From a bacterium (GTDB lineage Bacteria > Auribacterota > UBA6266): a stretch of 64,000 nt of DNA. Positions within the stretch are counted from its first letter, which is position 1, and each line of letters opens with the position of its first letter. Under the pieces are notes generated by a model that did not search any database, had not been told where the DNA came from, and saw only the letters and a program-made list of their open reading frames with translations. The position numbers were made by a program, and so were the translations under genes. The stretch covers positions 682,001 through 746,000 of the forward strand of contig JALOBK010000001.1 in NCBI GenBank assembly GCA_023228325.1, read 5' to 3'. Shown here piece after piece: positions 44,049 to 52,093 of the stretch.

Positions 44049-45514
44049 AAAATGAAATTATTGTCTCCAACTGCAGTCCGGTAAATTTAGAAAATATATC
44101 CGGGGTTCCTATCGGGGAATTTCAGGATAAATTATTAAAACTCTGCGGCCAGGCATGGAGGATAGTCAATTATTTTGCCGTGCCTGACAAAAAACAGTCA
44201 GTCAATCTTTTCGCAGTCTTGGCTCATGATGCAAACGGCAAATTAAATATTTTATCCAGCGAGAAAATAGAAAAAGACTTTCCGTCGCTGACGCCTGATT
44301 GCATTCAGGCACATTTGTTTGAACGTGAAATAGCCGAGAAATGGAACATTATCCCTGAAAATCATCCATGGTTAAAGCCTGTCCGGCTTCACAGGCCGCA
44401 AAACCCAACTGTATTTTTACAGGCTCAGTCGGAAGAAATACATGAAGTGGCTGTAGGTCCGGTTCACGCCGGCATTATTGAGCCGGGCCATTTCCGTTTC
44501 CAATGTTCCGGAGAAAAAGTATTGAATCTCGAAATATCGCTCGGATACCAGCACCGCGGAATAGAAAAAGCTCTCATCGGAGGGCCCGACCTCAAAACTA
44601 TTCATTACATCGAAACATCCGCGGGAGATACAACAATAGGGCATACGTTAGCATACGTCCAGGCTGTAGAAGCTTTTGCTGACTGCAGCGTCAGCGCAAG
44701 AGCTCAAACGCTAAGAGGCATTATGCTTGAACTGGAACGCCTCGCAAATCATACCGGCGACCTGGGAGCGCTGGCAAACGATATAGGATACCTGCCTACT
44801 GCTTCCTACTGCGGACGTATACGCGGTGATTTCCTGAACTTAACCGCATTAATCTGCGGAAACAGGTTCGGGCGAAATATGATATGTCCCGGCGGCGTCC
44901 GGTTCGACCTCGATAAAAGAATTATCGGGGAATTCCTTAAGCGGCTGGAAAAAATATTCGCCGACCTGACTAACGCGGTGGAATTACTGTGGAATACCCC
45001 TTCGGTTATGGACCGCTTTGAGGGCGCGGGTAAAATTTCACGGGAAACAGGAGAAAAACTGGGATTGGTGGGAATTCCCGCGCGCGCATGCGGAATAATG
45101 CGTGACATACGCTTTGATTTTCCATCCGGCATATACCGCCTCGCCCAATTGCCCGTCTCCACATATAACACCGGTGATGTCTTCGCGAGGGCTTACACCA
45201 GATGGCTTGAAATACAAAAGTCAGTCGAGTTTATAAATAACCAGTGTAAATCACTGCCGGCGGGGGAAACAAAAATTTCCTGCGGCTCTTTGGTTCATGA
45301 CACCATGGTTGTTTCTTTAACTGAAGGGTGGAGGGGAGAAATCTGTCACACAGCCATAACAGACGAAAAGGGTTCTTTCAAGTGTTATAAGATAGTCGAC
45401 CCTTCTTTCCATAACTGGACAGGTCTGGAGATGGCGCTGAGAAACGAGCAGATATCGAATTTCCCTTTATGCAATAAGAGTTTTAATCTTTCTTATTGCG
45501 GCCATGACCTGTAA
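44045..45514 (+). CDS. Hydrogenase-4 large-subunit-like protein lacking the NiFe ligands (Ehr-L type)
   Basis: 489 residues from ATG 44045 (overlaps hyfF TGA; a longer frame begins inside hyfF). N-terminal ~140 residues match the NuoC-like domain fused in HyfG/HycE. The rest is NuoD/large-subunit-like: GPVHAGIIEPGHFRFQCSGE, EISLGYQHRGIEKAL, LERLANHTGDLGALANDIGY. The site where hydrogenases carry the first CxxC reads ETSAGDTTIGH (from E190) and the C-terminal DPCxxC reads DPSFHNW (from D452). All four Ni/Fe cysteines are therefore absent. It should still contact the membrane arm but cannot bind a NiFe centre. Confidence 0.92.
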   Translation: MKNEIIVSNCSPVNLENISGVPIGEFQDKLLKLCGQAWRIVNYFAVPDKKQSVNLFAVLAHDANGKLNILSSEKIEKDFPSLTPDCIQAHLFEREIAEKWNIIPENHPWLKPVRLHRPQNPTVFLQAQSEEIHEVAVGPVHAGIIEPGHFRFQCSGEKVLNLEISLGYQHRGIEKALIGGPDLKTIHYIETSAGDTTIGHTLAYVQAVEAFADCSVSARAQTLRGIMLELERLANHTGDLGALANDIGYLPTASYCGRIRGDFLNLTALICGNRFGRNMICPGGVRFDLDKRIIGEFLKRLEKIFADLTNAVELLWNTPSVMDRFEGAGKISRETGEKLGLVGIPARACGIMRDIRFDFPSGIYRLAQLPVSTYNTGDVFARAYTRWLEIQKSVEFINNQCKSLPAGETKISCGSLVHDTMVVSLTEGWRGEICHTAITDEKGSFKCYKIVDPSFHNWTGLEMALRNEQISNFPLCNKSFNLSYCGHDL

Positions 45515-45529
45515 CAGAAAAGGAATAAT

Positions 45530-46315
45530 ATGTTAAAAGAAATTTCAGCCCGTATAAAACAGGGTTATAAAACATCAAAGTTCCCTGAAGAAAAACCAGT
45601 ATTGCCGGACCGGTTCAGGGGATATCCGGTTATTGACAATTCAAAATTTGAAAATAACCGCGAATCTTCTGATGATATTTGCCCGACAGGTTCCTTATCC
45701 TGCAAAAAGGGTTGTTCCATTGACCTTGCAAAATGCATCTTTTGCGGAGCGTGTGAATCCGCCTATCCGAAGGGAGCCATTTCTTTCTCAAATGACCACA
45801 GCCTTGCCGCGTCAAGGAAAGAGGATTTATTGGTAACCGGCAACCGGCCGTCACGCGCTACCGTCACGCAATATGAAAAATGCAAGGCTTTCGGCAAATC
45901 TCTCAAGCTTCGGCAGGTAAGCGCGGGCGGATGCAACGCATGCGAACTGGATACGAATGTTTTGACAACTCTGTTTTTTGATCTATCACGATTCGGCATT
46001 CAGTTTGTAGCGTCGCCGCGCCATGCCGACGGCCTGCTCGTAACAGGGCCCGTCACAAAAAATATGGAATACGCTTTAAAGAAAACATACGATGCCATAC
46101 CCGAACCTAAATTAGTAATCGCCGTGGGGGCTTGCGCATTATCAGGAGGAATATACCGGGATCACCCGGAAACCTGCGACGGAGTTGATAATATCATCCC
46201 CGTTGACCTGTATATCCCGGGATGCCCGCCGCATCCATTCACAATTTTAGACGGGCTTCTCCGTTTGCTGGGTAAAAATATCGACCCGTCAAAAAAAAAT
46301 AAGGGGCAGGGATAG
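45530..46315 (+). CDS. Ferredoxin-HyfI (NuoI/NuoB-like) fusion subunit
   Basis: 261 residues. N-terminal ~90 residues are a reduced HyfH-like ferredoxin: CPTGSL supplies one Cys-Pro, and KCIFCGACESAYP supplies three cysteines with Tyr in place of the fourth. Together they can hold one [4Fe-4S] cluster. The C-terminal part is NuoB/HyfI with all four ligands of the proximal cluster (GGCNACE, GACALSGG, PGCPPHP). E. coli uses separate HyfH and HyfI. AAAGGAATAAT precedes the ATG. Confidence 0.9.
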   Translation: MLKEISARIKQGYKTSKFPEEKPVLPDRFRGYPVIDNSKFENNRESSDDICPTGSLSCKKGCSIDLAKCIFCGACESAYPKGAISFSNDHSLAASRKEDLLVTGNRPSRATVTQYEKCKAFGKSLKLRQVSAGGCNACELDTNVLTTLFFDLSRFGIQFVASPRHADGLLVTGPVTKNMEYALKKTYDAIPEPKLVIAVGACALSGGIYRDHPETCDGVDNIIPVDLYIPGCPPHPFTILDGLLRLLGKNIDPSKKNKGQG

Positions 46316-46317
46316 AT

Positions 46318-47238
46318 ATGATTAATCTGCAAAAATATATTTTCCCGGAATTGATTGTAACCGGTATAGACGCCGGGACAAAAGAAGAAGCCATAAAACT
46401 GCTTACGGAAAAAACTTTTGCATTCAGGGCTGATTGCGCCGGAACGGCTTCGAAAGATACGGCGTATAAAGAGCTTCTGGAGCGCGAGAAGCTCCAGACC
46501 ACCGGCTTGGGAGAAGGGATGGCCTTTCCCCACGCCCGCATAAAAGGATGGGGACAATTTGTAATGGCGTTAGGCATAACAAAAAAAGCGATAGATTTTT
46601 CCAGTCTTGACAAAAAACCCGTTCATTTTATATGTGTAATGATATCTTCCCAGGACGACCATTACATAATTCTCCAGGCAATGTCAGCTATAATGCGTTT
46701 TATGAGAGATACCGGGAACATAAAAACTTTGTTCGGCAATTCGAACAGCGAAGAAATAGCCGCTTCACTGATAAACTATAACCTCGAAACCGGTAAAAGT
46801 ATCCTGGCCCGGGATATTCTCAGGCCTGTCAAAGCTTCGGTAACTTTAAATACAACCGTTGAAGAAACAACCCGGATAATGCATTTAAACCATCTGGATA
46901 TCCTGCCTGTCGTGGACGAACACAACAATTTTTGCGGGCATATTTCATGTTTCGATATCTTTACCTACGGAATCCCCGATTTTTTCACACAGCTGCATAC
47001 AGTCTCATTTGTAAAACACATAGACCCCTTTGAAAAATATTTCAAGATAAAGAAAGACCTTAAAGTCGAATCTATCGTAAACAAAAATTGCACGACTGTT
47101 TCGGAAGACGCGACTTTGCTTGAAATAGTTTTCCAGCTTGCGGTAAAAAACAACCAGAAACTTTTTGTAGTGAAACACGGGAAACTCGAAGGCGAAATAG
47201 ACCGTTTCAGCATTATAGACAAAGTCTTGTTTTTCTAA
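46318..47238 (+). CDS. PTS EIIA-like domain + tandem CBS regulatory protein
   Basis: 306 residues. Residues 1-155: EIIA type 2 with the active-site His in GEGMAFPHARIKGWG (H72) and VMISSQDDHYIILQAMSAI. Residues about 165-306: two CBS domains (ILRPVKASVTLNTTVEETTRIMHLNHLDILPVVDE; IVNKNCTTVSEDATLLEIVF), which normally bind adenosine nucleotides. It begins 3 bases after the HyfI-like gene and ends 13 before the permease, so it is set between the pump and the transporter. A role gating either by phosphorylation and ATP/AMP is inferred. Confidence 0.87.
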   Translation: MINLQKYIFPELIVTGIDAGTKEEAIKLLTEKTFAFRADCAGTASKDTAYKELLEREKLQTTGLGEGMAFPHARIKGWGQFVMALGITKKAIDFSSLDKKPVHFICVMISSQDDHYIILQAMSAIMRFMRDTGNIKTLFGNSNSEEIAASLINYNLETGKSILARDILRPVKASVTLNTTVEETTRIMHLNHLDILPVVDEHNNFCGHISCFDIFTYGIPDFFTQLHTVSFVKHIDPFEKYFKIKKDLKVESIVNKNCTTVSEDATLLEIVFQLAVKNNQKLFVVKHGKLEGEIDRFSIIDKVLFF

Positions 47239-47257
47239 AACAAAAGGATATTTGACC

Positions 47258-48571
47258 GTGAATACGATATTCGCTGTGCTTATTTTCGCGGTAGTATACA
47301 TTTTTATCGCGTCCGAAAAACTTGAAAAAACCGTAGTCACGCTAATCGGCGCTTTTTTAATGCTGTCTTTCCGTCTCGTCCCTTTCGAAAACGCCATCGC
47401 GGCAATAGACCTGAACGTAATCTTCCTGCTGGTGGGGATGATGACATGCATTTACATACTGTCAAAGACAGGATTTTTCGAATGGATGGCGATAATCGTG
47501 GCAAAACATTCCAAAGGAGAACCCATAGCCATAATGGTTTTATTCCTTGTCATAACCGCGGTTTTTTCCGCGTTTCTGGATAATGTCACCACGATTATCC
47601 TGCTGGCTCCCGTGACGATACTGATAGCCGGCATTCTGGAAATATCCCCCGTCCCATTCCTTATATGTGAAGTCATTGCCTCAAACATCGGCGGAACCGC
47701 AACTTTAATCGGAGACCCTCCCAACATTCTTATCGGGTTACAGGCCGATTTGACTTTCAATGATTTTCTTATTAACTTAACTCCGGTAACAATCATTGTT
47801 TTCCTGTTCTTTCTCGGCACGGTATATTTTATCTTCCGCAAAAAAATCCATATCCCCGAAAACATTAAATCAAGAGTGACCGAAGCTATCCCTCATCTGG
47901 CCATAATCGACAGGCCCAATATGATACGGGCCCTGTGGGTATTAGGGCTGATTTTCCTGGGTTTCCTGACTCACGGAATTACTGAGATCGAACCGGGTAT
48001 CATCGCCCTGGGCGGCAGTATGCTTATGATGATTGTCTGCAGGTCTGAAATAGATTCGACTTTTATGCGTGTTGAATGGGGAGTCATCTTCTTTTTTATC
48101 GGACTTTTTATAATAACCGCGGGACTCGAATACACGGGGGCGATTCAAATGATAGCTCAGGGCGTTATAAACATGGCCGGCACGAATATGTTTCTTTTGT
48201 GCATGATAATCCTTGTCGGCAGCGCGCTGATATCCTCATGCCTGGATAATATACCCTTCGTCATAACCATGATACCTATGGTCAAACAACTAATTATTTA
48301 CCTGACGGCTTACTACGGGATAACAAACGCGGCTGAAATACAGGCACAGATAGCCCAGCCGCTATGGTGGTCCCTGGCGCTGGGAGCATGCCTCGGGGGA
48401 AACGGGACTTTGATAGGCGCGACTGCAAATGTTGTAATGGCCAAAATCAGCGACAGGAACAAACATCATATAAGTTTTTTAACTTTTTCGAAGTACGGGT
48501 TCCCTTTTATGGTCCAGTCAATCCTGATAAGCGCGGTCTATCTCTGGCTTAAATATTTTTTCCATCGATAG
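47258..48571 (+). CDS. ArsB/NhaD-type ion transporter
   Basis: 437 residues. AAAGGA is 9 bases before GTG 47258; a TTG at 47252 is too close. About 12 membrane helices with the duplicated IT-superfamily pattern: FSAFLDNVTTIILLAPV, GGTATLIGDPPNILIG in the first half and SSCLDNIPFVITMIPM, GGNGTLIGATANVV in the second. Relatives are Na+/H+ antiporters (NhaD), arsenite and dicarboxylate carriers; Na+/H+ exchange would fit beside an ion-pumping complex. Its last ~30 codons also contain the crcB promoter, and its 3' end is duplicated at 37667. Confidence 0.85.
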   Translation: MNTIFAVLIFAVVYIFIASEKLEKTVVTLIGAFLMLSFRLVPFENAIAAIDLNVIFLLVGMMTCIYILSKTGFFEWMAIIVAKHSKGEPIAIMVLFLVITAVFSAFLDNVTTIILLAPVTILIAGILEISPVPFLICEVIASNIGGTATLIGDPPNILIGLQADLTFNDFLINLTPVTIIVFLFFLGTVYFIFRKKIHIPENIKSRVTEAIPHLAIIDRPNMIRALWVLGLIFLGFLTHGITEIEPGIIALGGSMLMMIVCRSEIDSTFMRVEWGVIFFFIGLFIITAGLEYTGAIQMIAQGVINMAGTNMFLLCMIILVGSALISSCLDNIPFVITMIPMVKQLIIYLTAYYGITNAAEIQAQIAQPLWWSLALGACLGGNGTLIGATANVVMAKISDRNKHHISFLTFSKYGFPFMVQSILISAVYLWLKYFFHR

Positions 48572-48587
48572 GCTGTTATGATATAAT
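48559..48587 (+). promoter_or_regulatory. crcB promoter inside the permease 3' end
   Basis: Extended -10 TGATATAAT (48579-48587) with a weak -35 TTTCCA (48559) at 17-base spacing. Predicted start a few bases before the aptamer. Confidence 0.6.
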
Positions 48588-48596
48588 CCAGTTTCC

Positions 48597-48643
48597 GGCG
48601 ATGGGGTTCGCCGTTAACCGCCTTAACAGGCTGATAACTCCTA
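48597..48643 (+). ncRNA. Fluoride riboswitch (crcB motif)
   Basis: Matches the crcB-motif consensus: GGCGATGG, GTTCGCC, a TTAACCGCC...GGCTGATAA stem and the conserved ACTCCTA end. ACTCCT is complementary to the AGGAGG Shine-Dalgarno of crcB 10 bases on, so control is probably translational (fluoride-bound aptamer holds CTCCT away from the ribosome-binding site). No intrinsic terminator was seen. Confidence 0.93.
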
Positions 48644-48664
48644 CAAAATAAAGGAGGTATTGGG

Positions 48665-49051
48665 ATGTTAAGGTTTTTTTATGTCGCAATCGGCGGCGCC
48701 CTCGGAGCTGTATTGCGTTATGTCGTTTCCGGCTGGTCGCACCGCATCTTCCCGGGTATCCTGCCCTGGGGAACACTGGTTGTCAACCTTTCGGGTTCTC
48801 TTATCATCGGGGTTTTATGGGCAGTTTTTGAGGGAAGCATCATATCGCAAAATATCCGTTTGATGATTCTGGTAGGTATTCTCGGCTCTTACACAACATT
48901 TTCAACGTTTTCGCTGGAAAGCTTCAATTTATTCCGGGACGGAGAATACGGATTTTTCTTCCTGAACATTTTCTCTAATCTGATTTTAAGCCTTGGATGT
49001 GTTTTCGCGGGCTATATTTTAACCAATTATATCTTAACTACCGCAAAATAA
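48665..49051 (+). CDS. crcB: Fluoride channel Fluc/CrcB
   Basis: 128 residues, four helices. Family marks: GGALGAVLRYVVS, GTLVVNLSGSLIIG, and GSYTTFSTFSLESF with the conserved Asn and Phe-box residues. Forms antiparallel dimers that export fluoride. Preceded by AAAGGAGG and the fluoride riboswitch. Confidence 0.96.
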   Translation: MLRFFYVAIGGALGAVLRYVVSGWSHRIFPGILPWGTLVVNLSGSLIIGVLWAVFEGSIISQNIRLMILVGILGSYTTFSTFSLESFNLFRDGEYGFFFLNIFSNLILSLGCVFAGYILTNYILTTAK

Positions 49052-49064
49052 AGGAGATTATAAA

Positions 49065-49397
49065 ATGAAACTGCCCGAAGAAGGAATGCTTTTGAGAATT
49101 TTTATCGGTGAAAGCGATAAGCACAACGGAAAACCTTTGTATGAACAGATAATCCTGGAGGCGAGAAAACTCGGACTTGCGGGGGCTACCGCTCTCCGCG
49201 GTATAATGGGTTACGGCGCGGACAGCAAAATGCACACGGCAAAAGTGCTCAGGCTTTCGGAAGATCTGCCTGTAATAATCGAAATTGTCGACACGGAAGA
49301 GAACCTGAATAAAATAATCCCCTTCCTTGACAAGATTGTAACCGAAGGATTAATCACCATGGAAAAGGTGAAAGTCATCAAATACAGGCATTCTTAA
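49065..49397 (+). CDS. DUF190 family protein
   Basis: 110 residues: LLRIFIGESDKHNGKPLYEQIILEARKLGLAGATALRGIMGYG and PVIIEIVDTEENLNKIIPFLDKIV, a GlnB-like alpha/beta fold. DUF190 genes commonly follow crcB and are thought to assist fluoride or ion export; function unproven. GGAGAT precedes the ATG, 13 bases after crcB. Confidence 0.9.
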   Translation: MKLPEEGMLLRIFIGESDKHNGKPLYEQIILEARKLGLAGATALRGIMGYGADSKMHTAKVLRLSEDLPVIIEIVDTEENLNKIIPFLDKIVTEGLITMEKVKVIKYRHS

Positions 49398-49399
49398 AA

Positions 49400-49576
49400 G
49401 AATTCCCGTCCTTAAGGAAGGAACATCTTTTTCCCATTACCAGTCAAACAAACCGCTTATCCGGGGCGGAGGACATTGAATGGAACCCGGATGGGCTGGA
49501 TATGGCTGATGCCGCTCTGAATGTTCTTGAAAAACGCGTTTATCCCGATTACCATATCAATTATTATATTCTTTGA
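49400..49576 (+). pseudogene. Possible decayed gene 3' fragment
   Basis: A 58-codon open stretch without a usable start reads protein-like near its end (LSGAEDIEWNPDGLDMADAA, VLEKRVYPDYHINYY) and stops at TGA 49574. No family recognised. The rest of the interval to 49608 holds nothing else. Confidence 0.22.
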
Positions 49577-49608
49577 AAATAACATATCTCTTTTAAACCG
49601 GAGAAGCA

Positions 49609-50460
49609 TTGTTGCCAGTGAAATACAGCAAATATATTTTTATTGCCGTTTCCGCCTGCGCGCTTTTAATATGCGCGTCCTGCTCTTCGGTAAACAGCCG
49701 TATAAAACAAGCCGATACCATAGCCTCAAAAGCTTCTCTGCGGAAAGAACCTGTCGCGGGGAAAAATTTCCGCCTTATAACTTTCCGGAAAATAACGGAT
49801 TCCAAAGCCGCCCTGCATGTTTATATTGAAGGGGACGGAAGGGCGTATGTAAATCGCGCAATGGCATCGCACAATCCCACGCCGGGAAACCCGGTAGGAC
49901 TAAAACTGGCTTCAATCGACCCGTCTCCGAATATCTTATACATCGCAAGGCCTTATCAATATTATGAATCGTCTGAATCATTTGCATACCAGTCAAAATA
50001 CTGGACTACTGCCAGATACTCGGATAAAGTAGCGGGCGATATAAATGAAGTAATCACACAGGTAAAAAACAAAAGTAATATCAGGGACATAATTTTAATC
50101 GGTTATTCAGGCGGCGGCGCTCTGGCGGCATTGATCGCCGCCGGAAGAAATGATGTTACCCTGCTCGTCACTGTCGCGGGAAACCTGGACACCGACTTTC
50201 ATACAAGCCTGCATAATGTTTCCCCGCTTGAAGAGTCTTTGAACCCGGCGGATTTCCCGGACAAACTTAAAAATGTCAAACAGATACATTTTGTGGGAGG
50301 AAGGGATACGGTTGTGCCTCCTTCTGTTGCCGAAAGTTACCGGAAAAAAATCGCCCCGCAGCCTGAAAATTTCCGCATCATCGAGATTAAGGAAAACACT
50401 CACGGCAGGGGTTGGGAAAAGGATTGGCGCAACACGGTTAATAAATATTTTAATTCTTGA
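49609..50460 (+). CDS. Secreted alpha/beta-hydrolase, possible lipoprotein
   Basis: 283 residues from TTG 49609 (GGAG 5 bases upstream). Signal sequence ends LLICASCSS, close to but not a standard lipobox. Alpha/beta-hydrolase core: LHVYIEGDGRAYVNR, nucleophile elbow GYSGGGAL, Asp in FVGGRDTVVPP and a C-terminal HGRGWEKDW. Similar proteins are uncharacterised lipases/esterases. Not obviously linked to neighbours; converges with the MBL-fold gene. Confidence 0.75.
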   Translation: MLPVKYSKYIFIAVSACALLICASCSSVNSRIKQADTIASKASLRKEPVAGKNFRLITFRKITDSKAALHVYIEGDGRAYVNRAMASHNPTPGNPVGLKLASIDPSPNILYIARPYQYYESSESFAYQSKYWTTARYSDKVAGDINEVITQVKNKSNIRDIILIGYSGGGALAALIAAGRNDVTLLVTVAGNLDTDFHTSLHNVSPLEESLNPADFPDKLKNVKQIHFVGGRDTVVPPSVAESYRKKIAPQPENFRIIEIKENTHGRGWEKDWRNTVNKYFNS

Positions 50461-50493
50461 CCTCGGGTTTTCGCTTCAGGACAAACACCTATT

Positions 50494-51207
50494 TTATACC
50501 TCTAAAATTTGTCCCGTCTTCAGGGAAATGAAATCGGCTTTGTATTCCCGTTTAAATATATCTTCCGCCGATTTCCCGCTGCAATGTGTCGGCCCGGCTT
50601 TCTTTACTTTTATTTTTCTGAAATTTTCGGCAATAGACTCAATAAAAGCCTTGTCCTTATTCATAAGGTGAAATCCGCCCAAAACCGCGTATATATTTTC
50701 TTTCGGGAAAAATCCTTTTGCTTTTTTGACCATCTTGACAACACCCGGATGGGCGCAGCCGGTAACAACGGAGATACCGTTTTCTGTTTTCAGAACCAGA
50801 GCCTGCTCGGGCATATATTCCCCTTTATATTCGCCCGCGATCTCTCCCGTAACAAAAATATTTTCTGATATTTCGGTAAAATCTCCTGTCTCATTAAGTT
50901 TGCCGCCGAGTTTTTTGACTTTGGCCTTGAATTCAGCGCTAAAATCAGGGCACGCGTAAACCGGAAGTTTTTTTCTTTTCTTCAATACTCCCCACAACCC
51001 GCCCGTATGGTCCCAGTGGTCATGAGAAATTACCACAGCCTTTAATTTTTCAATATCTGCGTTCAGGAGCTTCATATTTTTCATAAGCCAGGAACCGTTT
51101 TCCCCGGTATCAAACAATACCGTTTCGTCGATTAAAAAGGAAAGCCCCCAGCCGACACGCAGGTTTTTATGTTCAGTGGTTTTATCAAAAAGAACCTTTA
51201 TTTTCAT
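50494..51207 (-). CDS. MBL-fold metallo-hydrolase
   Basis: 237 residues from ATG 51207, preceded by GAGGCG; the frame extends upstream but overlaps the ATPase gene. Metallo-beta-lactamase fold with VVISHDHWDHTGGLW, VVTGCAHPGVV and GGFHLM, the pattern of the AIM-1-unlike archaeal/bacterial dihydropterin-phosphate-type MBL group. Last gene of the ferredoxin-ATPase cluster; chemistry not predictable. Confidence 0.85.
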   Translation of the reverse strand: MKIKVLFDKTTEHKNLRVGWGLSFLIDETVLFDTGENGSWLMKNMKLLNADIEKLKAVVISHDHWDHTGGLWGVLKKRKKLPVYACPDFSAEFKAKVKKLGGKLNETGDFTEISENIFVTGEIAGEYKGEYMPEQALVLKTENGISVVTGCAHPGVVKMVKKAKGFFPKENIYAVLGGFHLMNKDKAFIESIAENFRKIKVKKAGPTHCSGKSAEDIFKREYKADFISLKTGQILEV

Positions 51208-51220
51208 TTGCCGCCGCGCC

Positions 51221-52093
51221 TCATATTTTTTCCTCCAATTTTTTCCGCATAAAATTCCATGCGGCGGCAATTTCTTTTCCCGCCGGGCTGTTTTCTGAAT
51301 GTTCTATTATCGTTTTCCCCTTAACCATGGCTTTCACAACAGATTCGTCAAATGGGATTTTTCCGACCAGACCGATGCCCCCTGATTTGCAGTATTCCTC
51401 TATTTTTCCCGTCATATCGGTATTAAGGTCGTATTTATTTACTATCAATTTAACAGTCACCCCGAAGTATTTCGCCGCTTTTATAACTCTGTCGGCATCA
51501 TGCAATCCCGAAAGTGTAGGCTCTGTCACAACTATAGCGCAGTCCACTCCGGAGATTGAAGCGATTACGGGACAGCCTATCCCGGGCGCTCCGTCCACAA
51601 TAACCCAATCGGAATTGTTTTTTTCCGCCAGTTCTTTCGCCTGCTGCCTTACCAGCGAAACAAGTTTTCCCGAATTTTCTTCCGCTATCCCGAGCCTGGC
51701 ATGCACCATGGGGCCAAAGCGCGTTTCGGAAATAAACCATTCGCCCGAAATATTTTCCTCCATCCTTATAGCGCCGGCCGGACAGGCAAAGCTGCAGAAA
51801 GCGCATCCTTCGCAGGAAACAGGGTCAACAACAAAATTTTCTGCTATCGCGTTAAACCGGCATAATTTCACGCATTTGCCGCACTTAACGCATTTTTCAG
51901 CGTCAATAACGGCAGTTTTGCCGCTTCTGAATTCATTTCTCTCTTTGATATCCGGTTTCAGCAGAAGATGCAGGTCGGCAGCGTCAACATCGCAGTCAGC
52001 CATAACCTTATTTTCCGCCAACGCGGCAAACGCGCCGGTAATAACCGTTTTTCCCGTGCCGCCTTTTCCGCTGATAATAACAATCTGTTTCAT
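51221..52093 (-). CDS. MinD/Mrp-like ATPase with ferredoxin insert (1)
   Basis: 290 residues. Deviant Walker A SGKGGTGKTVIT, then a 2[4Fe-4S] ferredoxin insert (CVKCGKCVKLC and CEGCAFCSFACP, about 66-115), then WVIVDGAPGIGCPV and VTEPTLSGLHD. This family (often annotated nucleotide-binding or (4Fe-4S)-binding P-loop protein) is widespread in anaerobes beside NifX-like genes and is related to iron-sulfur carriers. It overlaps its sister gene by 4 bases, suggesting a heterodimer. Confidence 0.92.
   Translation of the reverse strand: MKQIVIISGKGGTGKTVITGAFAALAENKVMADCDVDAADLHLLLKPDIKERNEFRSGKTAVIDAEKCVKCGKCVKLCRFNAIAENFVVDPVSCEGCAFCSFACPAGAIRMEENISGEWFISETRFGPMVHARLGIAEENSGKLVSLVRQQAKELAEKNNSDWVIVDGAPGIGCPVIASISGVDCAIVVTEPTLSGLHDADRVIKAAKYFGVTVKLIVNKYDLNTDMTGKIEEYCKSGGIGLVGKIPFDESVVKAMVKGKTIIEHSENSPAGKEIAAAWNFMRKKLEEKI

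Noticed and set aside
44045..45514. Annotation as a functional NiFe hydrogenase-4 large subunit
   Set aside because: All four metal-binding cysteines are missing and no maturation genes are present in the window.
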